Below are positions 5,229-5,734 of a stretch of 5,734 nt of DNA, piece after piece (the first letter of the stretch is position 1; the number at the start of each line of letters is the position of its first letter). The stretch spans positions 1 through 5,734 of the forward strand of contig JBDHRG010000225.1 of NCBI GenBank assembly GCA_039807445.1, read 5' to 3'. The notes under the pieces are model-generated. The model worked only from the letters and a program-made list of their open reading frames with translations, did not search any database and was not told the origin of the DNA. This DNA comes from JBDHRG01 sp039807445 (GTDB taxonomy: Bacteria > Pseudomonadota > Gammaproteobacteria > Competibacterales > Competibacteraceae). The position numbers were made by a program, and so were the translations under genes.

Positions 5229-5734
5229 ATGAGCGAACACGAGTCCGACGACGAGCTGTACGCAGGTCCGAGCAAGAGCCAGCGGAAGCGCGACGCGCTG
5301 GCACTGCAGGATCTCGGCCGTACGCTGGTCGAGCTGCCCGCCGCCCAGCTCGCCAAGGTGCCGATGCCCGAGGAGCTGCACGCCGCGGTGATGGAGTGCC
5401 GGCGCATCACCAGCCACGGCGGCCGCGCGCGCCAGCTGCAGTTCATCGGCAAGCTGATGCGCCGCATCGACCCCGCGCCGATCCAGGCCGCGCTGGCCGC
5501 AATGGCCGCCACCAGCGCCGTCGCCAAGCACCAGCAGCACCAGCTCGAGCACTGGGTCACCGAGATGGTCGCCGGCAATGAAGTGGTGCTCGGCGATTTC
5601 CTCGACCGCCACCCGCACGCCGACCGCCAGCACATCCGCACCCTGATCCGCAACGCCGTCCGCGAGGCGGAACAGAACAAGCCGCCCAAGTCGCGCCGCG
5701 AGCTGTTCCGCTGCCTGCGCGAAGCGGCGTTCGG
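5229..5734 (+). CDS. darP: Ribosome-associated protein DarP/YjgA (DUF615), 3' end cut by window
   Basis: This is the first 168 codons plus two bases of a gene whose E. coli counterpart YjgA/DarP has about 183 residues, so only some 15 or more residues are missing. DarP binds late 50S ribosomal precursors and helps the peptidyl transferase centre to mature. Family features are the acidic, flexible N-terminus (MSEHESDDEL), SKSQRKRDALALQDLGRTLV (15-34), LPAAQLAKVPMPEEL (36-50), then RRITSHGGRARQLQFIGKLM (58-77), which is the most conserved stretch, and KSRRELFRCLRE near the end (154-165). The whole protein is expected to be helical and soluble. The ATG at 5229 has a G-run (5216-5220) 8 bases upstream as its only ribosome binding site, and the match to the family N-terminus fixes it. 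It runs off the window with no stop, so truncation is an edge effect, not a mutation. The divergent pmbA neighbour is the same as in E. coli. Confidence 0.95.
   Translation, partial: MSEHESDDELYAGPSKSQRKRDALALQDLGRTLVELPAAQLAKVPMPEELHAAVMECRRITSHGGRARQLQFIGKLMRRIDPAPIQAALAAMAATSAVAKHQQHQLEHWVTEMVAGNEVVLGDFLDRHPHADRQHIRTLIRNAVREAEQNKPPKSRRELFRCLREAAF

Noticed and set aside
5121..5633. 171-residue N-terminal extension of PmbA in the same frame
   Set aside because: The extension is antisense to darP, whose plus-strand protein matches its family. The internal ATG at 5120 has a good ribosome binding site and yields the usual 450 residues.

Overview
The window is a high-GC chromosomal segment (roughly two thirds G+C or more by eye) from what is probably a betaproteobacterium, possibly of the Rhodocyclales (Thauera/Azoarcus-like). 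The placement rests on base composition, on the divergent pmbA/darP pair (also adjacent in E. coli), and on the GGGTGGGCA-type hairpins. It is an inference, not a measurement. I see no mobile element, CRISPR array, tRNA or rRNA, and every gene except the one cut by the right edge looks intact.

Left part (1-1940): a hairpin, then a small di-heme cytochrome b561 gene on the minus strand. Behind it lies a minus-strand LysR-type regulator of the LrhA-like branch. A 118-base AT-richer intergenic region separates this regulator from a divergent plus-strand gene for a 79-residue arginine-rich DUF1127 protein. That region carries two candidate LysR boxes placed near -65 and -34 of a weak candidate promoter for the DUF1127 gene, so the pair looks like a regulator and its target.

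Middle part (1941-5120): a strong 12-bp hairpin separates the convergent DUF1127 and qorA genes. Three minus-strand genes follow in transcription order: pmbA/tldE (peptidase partner subunit), then trmO (tRNA m6t6A37 methyltransferase), then qorA (NADPH:quinone oxidoreductase). trmO and qorA overlap by 4 bases (ATGA) and are very likely translationally coupled. pmbA and trmO are 76 bases apart, and that gap is largely filled by an unusual heptad repeat with inverted G-rich and C-rich arms.

Right part (5121-5734): a divergent promoter region, then the start of darP/yjgA (50S subunit maturation factor), truncated by the window edge.

Most of the content is housekeeping. I found no convincing new multi-gene system. 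The parts worth a second look are the LysR/DUF1127 control region with the hairpin behind the DUF1127 gene, the two matched T-poor hairpins, and the heptad repeat between pmbA and trmO.
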